Positions 37,076-50,730 of a stretch of 64,000 nt of DNA are shown in pieces (position 1 is the stretch's first letter; every line of letters begins with the position of its first letter). Position numbers and translations under genes: made by a program. Under the pieces are notes generated by a model. It saw only the letters and a program-made list of their open reading frames with translations, ran no database searches and was not told where the DNA came from. Where the stretch lies: NCBI RefSeq assembly GCF_001629735.1, contig NZ_CP015224.1:4340001-4404000 (forward strand), in the 5' to 3' direction. This DNA is from Lysinibacillus sphaericus. Lineage in GTDB: Bacteria; Bacillota; Bacilli; Bacillales_A; Planococcaceae.

Positions 37076-37182
37076 CTATGAGTCAAGAAAAAGAGAACAT
37101 TTGAAACTATGAAATTTCATACACAAATTTGTCAACAATTTGACAAGAGTATATAGGTTGTGAAGTTTTTCTCTATTACCAA

Positions 37183-37211
37183 TTGACTTCAAATATCTCC
37201 TATTGTATGCT
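37183..37211 (+). promoter_or_regulatory. Promoter of the atp operon
   Basis: TTGACT (37183-37188), 17 bases, TATGCT (37206-37211). This is the best sigma-A match in the 537-base gap between mnaA and atpI. Confidence 0.7.
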
Positions 37212-37217
37212 TACAAA

Positions 37218-37518
37218 GGGTAAGAATGATAAGGGTTTCAGTTCATAATTAGGACGTTGAAACACTTGTTATATCAACTTTCTACTAAATTGACAGTTCA
37301 AAATAAAACTGTCGATTTGCAACGTTTTGTGCGTTTCGGTTTTTACCGAGTTGGTAAGGGGTGTAAGTTATTTTTTGGGTATTTACACCTGTAATTGAAA
37401 TGACTCTCCCATTACTATTCCGCTGTGAGTAGTGCCTTTCACTGCTCTTTTCTGATTTCACATGGTGGTCAGCAAACGCTTTCAATACTCGAAAATTTGA
37501 TTCAGGAGATTACAACCA
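37218..37518 (+). other. About 300-base untranslated leader of the atp operon
   Basis: No gene seen. It contains GACAGTT (37292-37298) / AACTGTC (37307-37313), a TCGGT-TTTT-ACCGA hairpin near 37337-37350, and GGTGTAA near 37359 pairing with TTACACC near 37383. The last bases hold the atpI ribosome binding site CAGGAG. Such a long structured leader suggests RNA-level control, but no known riboswitch was recognised. Confidence 0.5.
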
Positions 37519-37890
37519 ATGCTAGATTTGCATCACATTTTTGCTGTGCAGAAGAGGGCGTTATTTTTTTTGCTTGCACTCTGCGCATTAGGCTGGGGAT
37601 TCACTTCCTTTCAAACTGTATTTGCGGGCATCGCAGTCGGTGCATTCTTTGGTACGTATAATTTTTGGATTCTAGTTCGCCGTATGGAGAAGTTTGACAG
37701 GTCCATTAGTGAAGGGAAGAAAATAGGCTCACTTGGTACAGCACTTCGCTTTGGATCAGGTGTTGCGGCAGTCGCAATAGCCATTTCGTTGCCAAACTAT
37801 TTTCACTTAATTAGCACGGTCATAGGGCTAATGATTCCGTACGTTTTTCTCTTTGTCGAGAGAATTGTGTCACATGTAAGGAACCGCTAA
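37519..37890 (+). CDS. atpI: ATP synthase protein I
   Basis: 123-residue membrane protein with about four hydrophobic helices, first gene of the atp operon. AtpI assists assembly of the c-ring and is not part of the finished enzyme; roles in Mg transport have also been suggested for the family. Recognition rests on position, size and the membrane pattern, since the sequence is poorly conserved. Start ATG 37519 follows CAGGAG. It is 36 bases from atpB. Confidence 0.85.
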   Translation: MLDLHHIFAVQKRALFFLLALCALGWGFTSFQTVFAGIAVGAFFGTYNFWILVRRMEKFDRSISEGKKIGSLGTALRFGSGVAAVAIAISLPNYFHLISTVIGLMIPYVFLFVERIVSHVRNR

Positions 37891-37917
37891 TGTGCTTTAA
37901 ATTAGAAAGAGAGGTGA

Positions 37918-38925
<1,008 letters not shown>

Positions 38926-38952
38926 TTCAGTTGAACACTGGATTTTACTAGT

Positions 38953-39030
38953 GGCGAAGCAGGATTCTCCAGATGAAACTTCGCCCTTCATTTTGGAACG
39001 GATAAAAGCTATGTGTAAATATAGCTTTTT
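38953..39030 (+). other. Two hairpins in the atpE-atpF gap
   Basis: Hairpin 1: GGCGAAG (38953-38959) / CTTCGCC (38979-38985). Hairpin 2: AAAAGCTAT (39004-39012) / ATAGCTTTT (39021-39029) with one further T, resembling a weak intrinsic terminator. The 173-base gap is by far the largest inside the operon. Confidence 0.65.
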
Positions 39031-39098
39031 AAAATAGGTAGTTTTTTAATTCATTAAATTAAGTTGAAGTTAAAGCTCTTGAAGGGAGTGAAACAATC

Positions 39099-39620
39099 GT
39101 GTATTTAGATTATCTTGTACTAGGTGCTGGCGCTAGTAAGTTCAATAACGGAGACATCATCGCAACATTAGCTATCTTTTTAGTATTAATGTTCTTACTT
39201 AAGAAAGTCGCTTGGGGTCCACTGATGGGCATCATGCAACAACGTGAAGAGTTAGTAGCGAGTGAAATCGAAGCAGCTGAAAAAGCGCGCAAAGAGTCGC
39301 ACCAATTTTTAGAAGAACAAAAGAGCCTTCTTAAAGAAGCTCGTACGGAAGCACAATCGATTGTTGAAGGCGCTAAGAAGCAAGGCGAACTACAAAAAGA
39401 TGAAATTCTTACTGCAGCTCGTAATGAAGCAAACCGCTTGAAAGAATCGGCTTTACGTGAAATTGAGTCTGAAAAAGAAAAAGCTATTGCAGCTGTACGT
39501 GATGAAGTCGTTTCATTATCTGTACTTGCAGCATCGAAAGTCCTTAGCAAAGAGATTTCTGAGGCAGACAACCGTGCTCTAATTGAAGAGACGATTGCGA
39601 AGGCAGGGGAAGCTCGATGA
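39099..39620 (+). CDS. atpF: ATP synthase subunit b
   Basis: Peripheral stalk subunit linking F0 to F1. 173 residues: one N-terminal membrane helix (about 21-37), then a long charged amphipathic coiled coil rich in Glu, Lys and Ala that dimerises. The start is GTG 39099 after GAAGGGAGTG. Its stop overlaps the atpH start by four bases (ATGA), so b and delta are made together. Confidence 0.95.
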   Translation: MYLDYLVLGAGASKFNNGDIIATLAIFLVLMFLLKKVAWGPLMGIMQQREELVASEIEAAEKARKESHQFLEEQKSLLKEARTEAQSIVEGAKKQGELQKDEILTAARNEANRLKESALREIESEKEKAIAAVRDEVVSLSVLAASKVLSKEISEADNRALIEETIAKAGEAR

Positions 39621-40153
39621 GTAATTCAGCTGTAGCAAAACGTTACGCTCAAGCGCTTTTTGAATTAGCGCAACAAAAAAATATTCTTGCTGAGGTTGGA
39701 GCAGACTTAAACGAGCTAACAAAGATTGTTCAAGAATCTCCTGATTTTTTAACGCTTTTAAATGCTCCCAAGTTCTCTATCGAACGTAAGAAACAAATGG
39801 TAGCTGAAATCTTTGCAGGTGCAACTCCAGAGGTTTTACACACAGTTCAACTACTAGTTGAGAAAAAACGTGTAAACGAAGTGAAGCTTATTGCGAACGC
39901 ATATGCTGAGCTTGCTGCAAAGGCACAAGGTACTGCAGATGCAACAGTATTCTCTACTCGTGCACTTTCTGCTGAAGAAAGCGCTAATATTTCTACAACA
40001 TTTGCGAAGCTTGTAGGGAAACAATCATTAAACATTACAAACGAAATTGATCCATCACTTCTTGGTGGTATTCGTGTTCAAATCGGTAATCATATTTACG
40101 ATAGCTCAGTAGCGAACAAACTTGAGCGCCTAAAACGTGAATTAATCGGTTAA
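39617..40153 (+). CDS. atpH: ATP synthase subunit delta
   Basis: F1 subunit that joins the peripheral stalk to the top of the alpha/beta ring. 178 residues, with an N-terminal helical bundle ([14 protein letters not shown] is the typical opening) and a C-terminal [11 protein letters not shown] motif. It overlaps atpF by four bases and is 28 bases from atpA. Confidence 0.96.
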   Translation: MSNSAVAKRYAQALFELAQQKNILAEVGADLNELTKIVQESPDFLTLLNAPKFSIERKKQMVAEIFAGATPEVLHTVQLLVEKKRVNEVKLIANAYAELAAKAQGTADATVFSTRALSAEESANISTTFAKLVGKQSLNITNEIDPSLLGGIRVQIGNHIYDSSVANKLERLKRELIG

Positions 40154-40169
40154 TAATTAAGAAATGTGA

Positions 40170-41690
<1,521 letters not shown>

Positions 41691-41713
41691 GTTCGAGCTA
41701 GTCACTTGATTAA

Positions 41714-44059
<2,346 letters not shown>

Positions 44060-44065
44060 TACTAG

Positions 44066-44491
<426 letters not shown>

Positions 44492-44500
44492 TTCATTTTT

Positions 44501-44531
44501 AACGGGCAGATATAGCATCTGCCCGTTTTTT
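44501..44531 (+). terminator. Terminator of the atp operon
   Basis: AACGGGCAGAT (44501-44511) / ATCTGCCCGTT (44517-44527) with a short loop, followed by T residues. Confidence 0.92.
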
Positions 44532-44568
44532 AAAATGCTTAAATTATAGGACAGTTGGAGGGGGAAAT

Positions 44569-44808
44569 ATGGAGCTTTATGAAGCAATAGGACAAGAAGC
44601 CTTATTAGGCATTTTATCGCATTTGTTTTTTATAGCTATTACATTTTACGCATTACAGGCTTTTATGGCAGAAAAACTATTCAAGAAGAATAGAGTTTTT
44701 CAAATTCAACTTATTTATATTTTATTAAGTATTGCAATTGGTTCTGCTGTATCCAATTTCTTTTTACAAATATCTAACTGGTCTGGCAAACTTCCATACT
44801 TGTTTTAA
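44569..44808 (+). CDS. ywzB: DUF1146-family membrane protein, YwzB-like
   Basis: 79 residues with two hydrophobic segments (about 13-33 and 47-66). It matches the DUF1146 family by size, place after atpC and the motif ALQAFMAEKLFKKN in the loop. The function is unknown. TTGGAGGGGG precedes ATG 44569. Together with murAA next, this keeps the B. subtilis order atpC-ywzB-...-murAA, although ywmA and ywmB-like genes are absent here. Confidence 0.82.
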   Translation: MELYEAIGQEALLGILSHLFFIAITFYALQAFMAEKLFKKNRVFQIQLIYILLSIAIGSAVSNFFLQISNWSGKLPYLF

Positions 44809-45174
44809 AGATTCGACTTTATCAATTCGAATCTTACACTCCATCACTACATACTTCAAAGGACTTTATAATAACATTTATGTGGCCCTTTGAACTATGT
44901 ATAAAAAAACTTCTAAAAGTTGTTTTTTGTTCATACATCTTTGGGTATGTATTAGAAGTGAACTGGTTATTGGTCATTCACAAAAAAAAAGTGGTAGCGT
45001 ACAATAAATAAATAGCAAAATATCTAATAATGCCTTAAAATAGTGATTTGGACGCTTGAATGGGCGTTAAAAAAGTTGTACTATAGAGTTGTTTGTTTAC
45101 TGATTATGACATTATACTTCTTTATTAAAATAAAAATTCGGTAGGTTAATAGATTGAATTCGGAGGGACATAGG
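44809..45174 (+). other. Non-coding gap between ywzB and murAA
   Basis: No gene seen. It holds a stem AAGATTCG (44808-44815) / CGAATCTT (44828-44835) without a T run directly after ywzB. A weak terminator-like AAAAAAACTT (44903-44912) / AAGTTGTTTTTT (44918-44928) follows, then the murAA promoter at 45056-45084. Confidence 0.55.
45056..45084 (+). promoter_or_regulatory. Promoter of murAA
   Basis: TTGAAT (45056-45061), 17 bases, TACTAT (45079-45084), about 90 bases before the murAA start. Confidence 0.65.
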
Positions 45175-46488
45175 GTGGATAAAATAATAGTGACTGGCGG
45201 CCAAAAACTACAGGGAAAAGTACGTGTAGAGGGCGCAAAAAATGCAGTGTTACCAATCCTTGCAGCAGCTTTACTTGCTTCAAAGGGAGAAAATGTAATT
45301 AAAGAAGTCCCTAACTTAGCAGACGTCTTTACAATAAACGAAGTACTTAAAAGTTTAAACGCAGCAGTTACATATATACCTGAAGATAATGCCGTATATA
45401 TAGATGCAACAAAAGAACTTTCTAGTGAAGCACAATTTGAGTATGTTAGTAAAATGCGTGCATCAATTTTAGTAATGGGCTCGTTACTTGCGCGTAATGG
45501 GTATGCTCGTGTTGCGCTACCAGGAGGATGTGCAATCGGTTCTCGCCCAATTGAATTACATTTAAAAGGTTTCGAAGCAATGGGAGCGAAGATTTCATTT
45601 GGCCATGGATATGTAGAGGCAAAGACAGAGGGTCGTTTAAAAGGAGCAAATGTATATTTAGACTTCCCAAGTGTTGGGGCAACTGAAAATATTATGACAG
45701 CAGCATCTTTAGCAGAGGGGACAACTGTAATTGAAAATGCTGCCAAAGAGCCTGAAATCGTAGATCTTGCTAACTTTATTAATAGTATGGGCGGACGTGT
45801 AATTGGTGCTGGTACAAATACGATTCGTATAGAAGGAGTCGATACATTATATGGAGTAGAGCATCATATTATTCCGGACCGCATTGAGGCTGGTACATTT
45901 ATGGTGGCAGCAGCTATTACTAAGGGTGATGTGGTCATTGAAAATGCAGTTCCTGAGCATATGACGGCTTTGATTGCAAAGATGCGCGAAATGGGCGTAG
46001 AGATTATAGAATTGGATGAAGGCATTCGTGTATGTGCTCCTCAGACATTAAAGGCTGTGGATATTAAAACAATGCCACATCCAGGGTTCCCGACAGATAT
46101 GCAATCTCAAATGATGGCGTTAATGTTGACTGCGGAAGGTACGAGTATCATTACGGAAACAGTATTTGAAAATCGTTTTATGCATGTTGAGGAGTTCCGT
46201 CGTATGAATGCGGGTGCTAAAATAGAAGGACGCTCTGTGTTTATTGAGGGGCCAGTAGAGCTTCAGGGGGCTGAAGTAATGGCAACGGATTTACGAGCTG
46301 CGGCTGCACTGATTTTAGCAGGTCTAGTATCAGAAGGAATTACACGTGTTACAAAACTACACCATTTAGATCGTGGATATGTTGATTTCCATGGTAAATT
46401 AGCTTCTCTTGGTGCCAATATTGAACGTATTACTGATGAAGAAGTTGTGACAACTGAAGACATTTCTGTTGAATTACCTGCAAACTAA
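45175..46488 (+). CDS. murAA: UDP-N-acetylglucosamine 1-carboxyvinyltransferase, main copy (MurAA)
   Basis: 437 residues; PEP-dependent first step of peptidoglycan synthesis. The catalytic, fosfomycin-sensitive Cys is Cys119 in GGCAIGSRP. It is closer to B. subtilis MurAA than the copy at 10712 is (for example [10 protein letters not shown] and [14 protein letters not shown]). I use GTG 45175, seven bases after CGGAGGG and giving the usual DKIIV N-terminus; the frame extends to 45154 without a site. It is followed by a terminator and then spoIID. Confidence 0.97.
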   Translation: MDKIIVTGGQKLQGKVRVEGAKNAVLPILAAALLASKGENVIKEVPNLADVFTINEVLKSLNAAVTYIPEDNAVYIDATKELSSEAQFEYVSKMRASILVMGSLLARNGYARVALPGGCAIGSRPIELHLKGFEAMGAKISFGHGYVEAKTEGRLKGANVYLDFPSVGATENIMTAASLAEGTTVIENAAKEPEIVDLANFINSMGGRVIGAGTNTIRIEGVDTLYGVEHHIIPDRIEAGTFMVAAAITKGDVVIENAVPEHMTALIAKMREMGVEIIELDEGIRVCAPQTLKAVDIKTMPHPGFPTDMQSQMMALMLTAEGTSIITETVFENRFMHVEEFRRMNAGAKIEGRSVFIEGPVELQGAEVMATDLRAAAALILAGLVSEGITRVTKLHHLDRGYVDFHGKLASLGANIERITDEEVVTTEDISVELPAN

Positions 46489-46496
46489 AATGTGTC

Positions 46497-46536
46497 AAAA
46501 CCCTTTGCTTACATAAGCAGAGGGTTTTTTATTTTT
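46497..46536 (+). terminator. Terminator after murAA
   Basis: AAAACCCTTTGCTT / AAGCAGAGGGTTTT with an ACAT loop and one mismatch, followed by a T-rich run. Confidence 0.85.
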
Positions 46537-46564
46537 CATAACTAAATGATATACAGCATATTAT
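46536..46564 (+). promoter_or_regulatory. Sigma-E promoter candidate for spoIID
   Basis: TCATAAC (46536-46542) fits the sigma-E -35 KMATATT at 5 of 7 positions; then 14 bases; then CATATTAT (46557-46564), fitting CATAnnnT. spoIID is a known sigma-E target. If right, the +1 falls on or next to the ATG at 46570. Confidence 0.45.
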
Positions 46565-46569
46565 TCCTT

Positions 46570-47508
46570 ATGAAAAAATGGATGATTAGTATAGGTGTCC
46601 TTTGTTTAATGGGAGCATTATATGTGCTTCCTGTTTTAGGATTTAGCGAAAGACGGGAGGAAGTGCAACCTCCAACAGCGGAAGAAAAAGCTTGCGAAAT
46701 ATTTATAGAAGTGGAGGGACAAAAGGAAAAAATCCCTTTAGAGACATATATAACAGGGGTCGTTGCGGCAGAAATGCCTGTTTCTTTTAAAAAGGAGGCA
46801 TTGAAGGCTCAAGCGATTGCAGCACGAACTTATGCGTTAAAAACGACAAATTACGGTAAAAAAGCAATTGCACCGACTGTAGCAAAGCAGGTTTTCTATG
46901 ATGAGAGTCAAAGAAAAGCGAATTGGGCTAGCAATTTCCTGGGAAATGAAAAGAAAATTGTCGAAGCAATTAATGAAACGAAAGGACAAGTTCTTCTTTA
47001 TAATAATAATTTAATTACAGCTATGTTCCATTCAACAAGCAATGGACAAACAGAAAGTGCATACGGTTATAGTGGAAATAACATACCATATTTGCAAAGT
47101 GTTTCAAGTATATCAGATCAAGCCTCTCCTAAATTTGAGGCAGAGCAAGAGTGGTCACTAGCACAATGGAATAAACTATGGCCAGTACAATGGCAAGCTA
47201 GTGATTTTAATCGTATACAGCTATTTTACAATGACTCAGGGCGTGTAGAGCGGCTACAATTAGGGAATAATGTCTGGACAGGGAGAGAGGTACGAACATT
47301 TCTTGGGATACCATCAACAGATTTTTCAATTGTCTATAATGCTAATACAAAAAGAGTGCACGTGAAAACTCAAGGATATGGTCATGGAGTAGGAATGAGT
47401 CAATATGGAGCAGAGGCCATGGCAAATGAAGGGAAAACCGCTGCTGAAATTTTACACTATTATTATCAAGATATTGAAATAAAAAAAATAGATGCATGTT
47501 TAAAATAA
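46570..47508 (+). CDS. spoIID: Stage II sporulation protein D, peptidoglycan lytic transglycosylase
   Basis: Part of the SpoIID-SpoIIM-SpoIIP machine that thins septal peptidoglycan and drives engulfment of the forespore. 312 residues: an N-terminal membrane anchor (about 5-23), then the SpoIID domain with the catalytic Glu68 in GVVAAEMP, the ALKAQAIAARTYAL core, the FHSTSNGQTES site, and the C-terminal GYGHGVGMSQYGA motif. No ribosome binding site is visible before ATG 46570 or the longer-frame ATG 46546. I prefer 46570 because the residues MKKW start the anchor and the upstream ATG lies within the promoter candidate. Confidence 0.92.
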   Translation: MKKWMISIGVLCLMGALYVLPVLGFSERREEVQPPTAEEKACEIFIEVEGQKEKIPLETYITGVVAAEMPVSFKKEALKAQAIAARTYALKTTNYGKKAIAPTVAKQVFYDESQRKANWASNFLGNEKKIVEAINETKGQVLLYNNNLITAMFHSTSNGQTESAYGYSGNNIPYLQSVSSISDQASPKFEAEQEWSLAQWNKLWPVQWQASDFNRIQLFYNDSGRVERLQLGNNVWTGREVRTFLGIPSTDFSIVYNANTKRVHVKTQGYGHGVGMSQYGAEAMANEGKTAAEILHYYYQDIEIKKIDACLK

Positions 47509-47527
47509 CTTCTAGTTGTTCACACTG
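47498..47527 (+). promoter_or_regulatory. Sigma-F promoter candidate for spoIIQ
   Basis: GTTTA (47498-47502, fits GYWTA), 15 bases, GTTCACACTG (47518-47527), matching 7 of 10 positions of the sigma-F -10. It would give a very short leader. It overlaps an 8-bp stem TCTAGTTG (47511-47518) / CAACTAGA (47528-47535). Confidence 0.35.
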
Positions 47528-47545
47528 CAACTAGAGGTGATGAAA

Positions 47546-48223
47546 ATGAGAGAGGATAAAAATAATAAAGCTTCTCAAAACCAGAATCCAAATCAAAAGG
47601 AAAATGGTCAGTTACAAAAGAAACCATGGTTTTGGCCAGTAGTTTACACAGGTGGTGCACTCGTTCTAGCAGGGTTGTTATTTGGTTACAATAGTCTTGT
47701 ATCAAAAGTAGAAGATGCTCCTTTACCAGATTTAGCGGAAGTTGACTCGGGTCCAGTAGTAGAAACAAATGCACGTACTGAAAACATGATGTATCCATTC
47801 AAAGAAGAGAGTCTTGGTAAAGTACAAATTTTACAAGAGTTTTATGAGCTAGAAGCAAATGAAGAATCTCGTGAAAATGCACTAATGGTATTTAATCAAA
47901 CATTTACTACGTCTTCTGGTATCTCTATTGCTATGAATGGTGAAGAGTTTGAAGTACTAGCTGCTATGAGTGGTAAAGTACTAGAAGTAAAACTAGACGC
48001 ATTTACAGGGAATAAAATTGTCATCGAGCATCCAAATGGCATGCAAACTCACTATAGCTCTGTAAAAGATATCGCTGTAAAAGAAGGCGATGAGGTTACA
48101 CAAGGTCAAGCTTTAGGAAAAGCGACTGATAACGAGTGGAATCAAGCGGCTGGCGTCCACATGCATTTCGAAGTAGTTGAAGACGGAAAATATGTTAATC
48201 CGAAAAAATTACTAGCTTTTTAA
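47546..48223 (+). CDS. spoIIQ: Stage II sporulation protein Q (degenerate LytM domain)
   Basis: Forespore membrane protein that pairs with SpoIIIAH across the intermembrane space to hold the engulfing membranes together and form the feeding-tube channel. 225 residues: a cytoplasmic N-terminus rich in Gln/Asn/Lys, one transmembrane helix (about 28-47), and a LytM/M23 domain. The HxH pair is kept (VHMHFEV), but the first zinc-ligand region reads SSGISIA where active enzymes have HxGxDxA. The domain is therefore catalytically dead, as in B. subtilis. Start ATG 47546 lies six bases after GAGGTG. Confidence 0.92.
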   Translation: MREDKNNKASQNQNPNQKENGQLQKKPWFWPVVYTGGALVLAGLLFGYNSLVSKVEDAPLPDLAEVDSGPVVETNARTENMMYPFKEESLGKVQILQEFYELEANEESRENALMVFNQTFTTSSGISIAMNGEEFEVLAAMSGKVLEVKLDAFTGNKIVIEHPNGMQTHYSSVKDIAVKEGDEVTQGQALGKATDNEWNQAAGVHMHFEVVEDGKYVNPKKLLAF

Positions 48224-48252
48224 TTCTGAAAGCTAGTAACGCATAAAAATCA

Positions 48253-48309
48253 GCATTTTATTAGGAAAATGCAAAACGTGTTCTGAATAGCTTTGTCCTT
48301 ACATAAGGT
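48253..48309 (+). promoter_or_regulatory. Hairpin and weak sigma-E-like -10 before spoIIID
   Basis: GCATTTT (48253-48259) / AAAATGC (48266-48272) forms a stem after spoIIQ without a T run. CATAAGGT at 48302-48309 fits the sigma-E -10 pattern CATAnnnT, but the -35 region (near 48282) is a poor match. spoIIID is sigma-E dependent in B. subtilis. Confidence 0.35.
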
Positions 48310-48378
48310 GAAGAAATGCGCAAATGTGCATCTGATTGCCAAAGCATTTTGTGAAATTGTGTGGAAAGGACGAAGAAC

Positions 48379-48639
48379 GTGCATGAGCACATTCGGAAGC
48401 GCTGCATACGCCTCGGTGAATTACTGATTGAGACGCGTGAGACTGTGCGTGTCCTCGCGAAAATGACTGGTTATTCAAAAAGTACGGTGCACAAAGATTT
48501 AACAGAGCGATTACCAACAATTCATGAAGGATTAGCTGACCAAGTGAAGGAAATACTCGCCTACCATAAGGCCGTACGTCATATTCGCGGAGGAGAAGCA
48601 ACGAAAAACAAGTGGAAAGAAAGAGCGAGTCAAGATTGA
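48379..48639 (+). CDS. spoIIID: Sporulation transcription regulator SpoIIID
   Basis: 86-residue DNA-binding protein that acts in the mother cell to modulate sigma-E and sigma-K genes. The helix-turn-helix is TVRVLAKMTGYSKSTVHKDL (about 22-41), followed by the LTERLP and RHIRGGEATK segments that define the family; the basic C-terminus also contacts DNA. I use GTG 48379, eight bases after AAAGGA, which gives the family N-terminus; the frame runs on upstream to 48361. The terminator stem begins within its last codons. Confidence 0.96.
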   Translation: MHEHIRKRCIRLGELLIETRETVRVLAKMTGYSKSTVHKDLTERLPTIHEGLADQVKEILAYHKAVRHIRGGEATKNKWKERASQD

Positions 48640-48653
48640 TTCGTTCTTTTTTG
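48620..48653 (+). terminator. Terminator overlapping the end of spoIIID
   Basis: AAAGAGCGAGTC (48620-48631) / GATTCGTTCTTT (48638-48649) with two G-U pairs and an AAGATT loop, followed by T. The stop codon lies in the loop/right arm. Confidence 0.75.
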
Positions 48654-48678
48654 TTGTGTGGACAGGCATAAAATAAGA

Positions 48679-48707
48679 TTGTTAAAGGTAAAGTAATACT
48701 ATACTAT
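48679..48707 (+). promoter_or_regulatory. Promoter of mbl
   Basis: TTGTTA (48679-48684), 17 bases, TACTAT (48702-48707), with an overlapping TATACT at 48700. A perfect 7-bp hairpin AGAATAT / ATATTCT lies downstream at 48770-48789 in the leader. Confidence 0.55.
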
Positions 48708-48849
48708 TGCCATGCGGATCGTGAAAAGAAAACAGTCTTAATCATTAAATTCAGGGTGAAATTACCAATAGAATATGATAAAATATTCTAGATAAAGAGA
48801 TAAAATGAACGTTATGTAGTTGGAACTGGCGGGAAGGAGAAATTATAAA

Positions 48850-49845
48850 ATGTTTTCGAAAGATATCGGCATTGACTTAGGTACTGCGAACGTATTAATT
48901 CACGTTAAAGGTAAAGGAATCGTCTTAAATGAACCATCTGTAGTGGCTATTGACAAAAAGACAAATAAAGTATTAGCGGTAGGGGAAGAAGCTCGCCAAA
49001 TGGTAGGGAGAACGCCAGGTAATATTACAGCAATTCGCCCACTTAGAGATGGGGTCATTGCAGATTTTGATGTGACCGAAGCGATGTTAAGACACTTTAT
49101 TAACAAATTAAATGTCAAAGGATTTTTAGCAAAGCCACGTATTTTAATTTGTTGTCCAACGAATATTACAAGTGTTGAACAAAAGGCTATCCGTGAAGCG
49201 GCAGAGAAATCAGGCGGTAAAAAAGTATATTTAGAGGAAGAACCAAAAGTAGCAGCAATTGGTGCAGGCATGGATATCTTCCAACCAAGCGGAAATATGG
49301 TAGTTGATATCGGCGGTGGAACAACAGATATTGCCGTTCTTTCAATGGGTGATATTGTTACAAGTGAATCCATTAAAGTGGCAGGAGATGTGTTTGATAA
49401 CGATATTTTGCAATATATTAAAAAAGAATATAAATTGCTAATTGGTGAACGTACAGCAGAGGCTATTAAAATGACAATCGGAACAGTATTCAAAGGTAGT
49501 CGTAATGACACAATGGATATCCGTGGTCGTGACATGGTGACTGGTTTACCACGAACAATTTCCATTCACTCTGAAGAAATCGAACGTGCATTACACGAGT
49601 CTGTAGCAATGATCGTTCAATCTGCCAAAAATGTTTTAGAAAAAACACCACCTGAGCTATCGGCTGATATCATTGACCGCGGCGTTATTATTACAGGTGG
49701 TGGAGCACTTTTACATGGTATGGATCAACTATTAATTGAAGAATTAAAAGTACCTGTCTTTATTGCTGAAAGACCTATGGATTGTGTAGCTATTGGTACA
49801 GGCATAATGCTCGAAAATATAGATCGCGTGCCAGCGTCCTTATAA
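48850..49845 (+). CDS. mbl: Cell-shape actin homologue Mbl
   Basis: MreB-like actin that guides lateral-wall synthesis. 331 residues with the actin phosphate-binding motifs DIGIDLGTANVL (phosphate 1), DIGGGTTDIAVL (phosphate 2) and TGGGALLHG (adenosine). It is assigned to Mbl rather than MreB or MreBH from its sequence and from the spoIIID-mbl-flhO-flhP order. I use ATG 48850, following GGAAGGAGA; the frame extends to 48820. It is 21 bases before flhO, so shape and flagellar rod genes are probably on one transcript. Confidence 0.96.
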   Translation: MFSKDIGIDLGTANVLIHVKGKGIVLNEPSVVAIDKKTNKVLAVGEEARQMVGRTPGNITAIRPLRDGVIADFDVTEAMLRHFINKLNVKGFLAKPRILICCPTNITSVEQKAIREAAEKSGGKKVYLEEEPKVAAIGAGMDIFQPSGNMVVDIGGGTTDIAVLSMGDIVTSESIKVAGDVFDNDILQYIKKEYKLLIGERTAEAIKMTIGTVFKGSRNDTMDIRGRDMVTGLPRTISIHSEEIERALHESVAMIVQSAKNVLEKTPPELSADIIDRGVIITGGGALLHGMDQLLIEELKVPVFIAERPMDCVAIGTGIMLENIDRVPASL

Positions 49846-49866
49846 AAATAAAATGAGGTGATTTCT

Positions 49867-50700
49867 TTGTTTAAAGGTTTTTATACAGTTGCAACGGGTA
49901 TGATCACGCAACAAAGAAGAACAGAATTACTATCTAACAATTTAGCGAATGCAAATACACCAGGATTTAAGGCTGACCAATCCACGATTCGTTCGTTTCC
50001 AGATATGTTGATGTCTAGCATCGGAAAAACAAATGCACCTGCCAATCAACAAGCTGGTGCCGAATATATGAGTCAAGTAGGCGCTTTAAATACTGGGACA
50101 TACTTACAAGAAACATTACCAAATTACATACAGGGCCAAATCTATAGCACTGATTTTACAACAGATATGGCATTGATTGATGGAAACTTACCCCAAAATG
50201 AAGATGGTGTGACTGGCTCAATATTCTTTAGACTAGCACATCCAGATGGTGGGGAAGCCTATACACGTAATGGTAATTTTACTTTGGATGGCCAAGGTTA
50301 TTTAGTGAATGGGCAAGGCCTTTATGTGTTAAATGATGCTGGACAAAGAATCCAGTTACCTAATGATGATTTCCGCCTCGACGAAAGTGGCGCCATTTAC
50401 GTTAATAATCAACAAGTAGCGCGGGTAGGCGTATCATATGCTGCCAATCCGAACATGCTACAGAAACAAGATAACGGTCTTATTCGGACAGAAAATGGCG
50501 CAAATCTGCCATCAGCCTATGGAACGAATGGAGTTTCCTTTACATTACGTCAGAACTTCTTAGAGGGCTCAAACGTAGATTCTGGTCGTGCAATGACAGA
50601 TTTAATGACAGCCTACCGAGCATTTGAAGCCAATCAAAAAGTATTACAAGCTTATGATCGCAGCATGGAAAAGGCTGTTAATGAAATCGGTAAAATTTAA
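49867..50700 (+). CDS. flhO: Flagellar basal-body rod protein FlhO
   Basis: 277-residue FlgF/FlgG-type rod protein, exported by the flagellar type III system. The N-terminal signature LLSNNLANANTPGFKA and the C-terminal coiled segment (DLMTAYRAFEANQKVLQAYD) form the helical core of the rod. Start is TTG 49867, six bases after GAGGTG and giving the FKGFYTVATGM N-terminus; an in-frame GTG at 49858 is part of the ribosome binding site. It is followed after 30 bases by its paralogue flhP. Confidence 0.95.
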   Translation: MFKGFYTVATGMITQQRRTELLSNNLANANTPGFKADQSTIRSFPDMLMSSIGKTNAPANQQAGAEYMSQVGALNTGTYLQETLPNYIQGQIYSTDFTTDMALIDGNLPQNEDGVTGSIFFRLAHPDGGEAYTRNGNFTLDGQGYLVNGQGLYVLNDAGQRIQLPNDDFRLDESGAIYVNNQQVARVGVSYAANPNMLQKQDNGLIRTENGANLPSAYGTNGVSFTLRQNFLEGSNVDSGRAMTDLMTAYRAFEANQKVLQAYDRSMEKAVNEIGKI

Positions 50701-50730
50701 CGGACGAACAGAACAGGAGGCTTTTTATAA

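Noticed and set aside
48900-49565. 221-codon antisense frame inside mbl
   Set aside because: It is a shadow of the conserved mbl frame, with no ribosome binding site or promoter. The same holds for long antisense frames in murAA (45081-45746), atpF (39110-39571) and tal (9913-10407).
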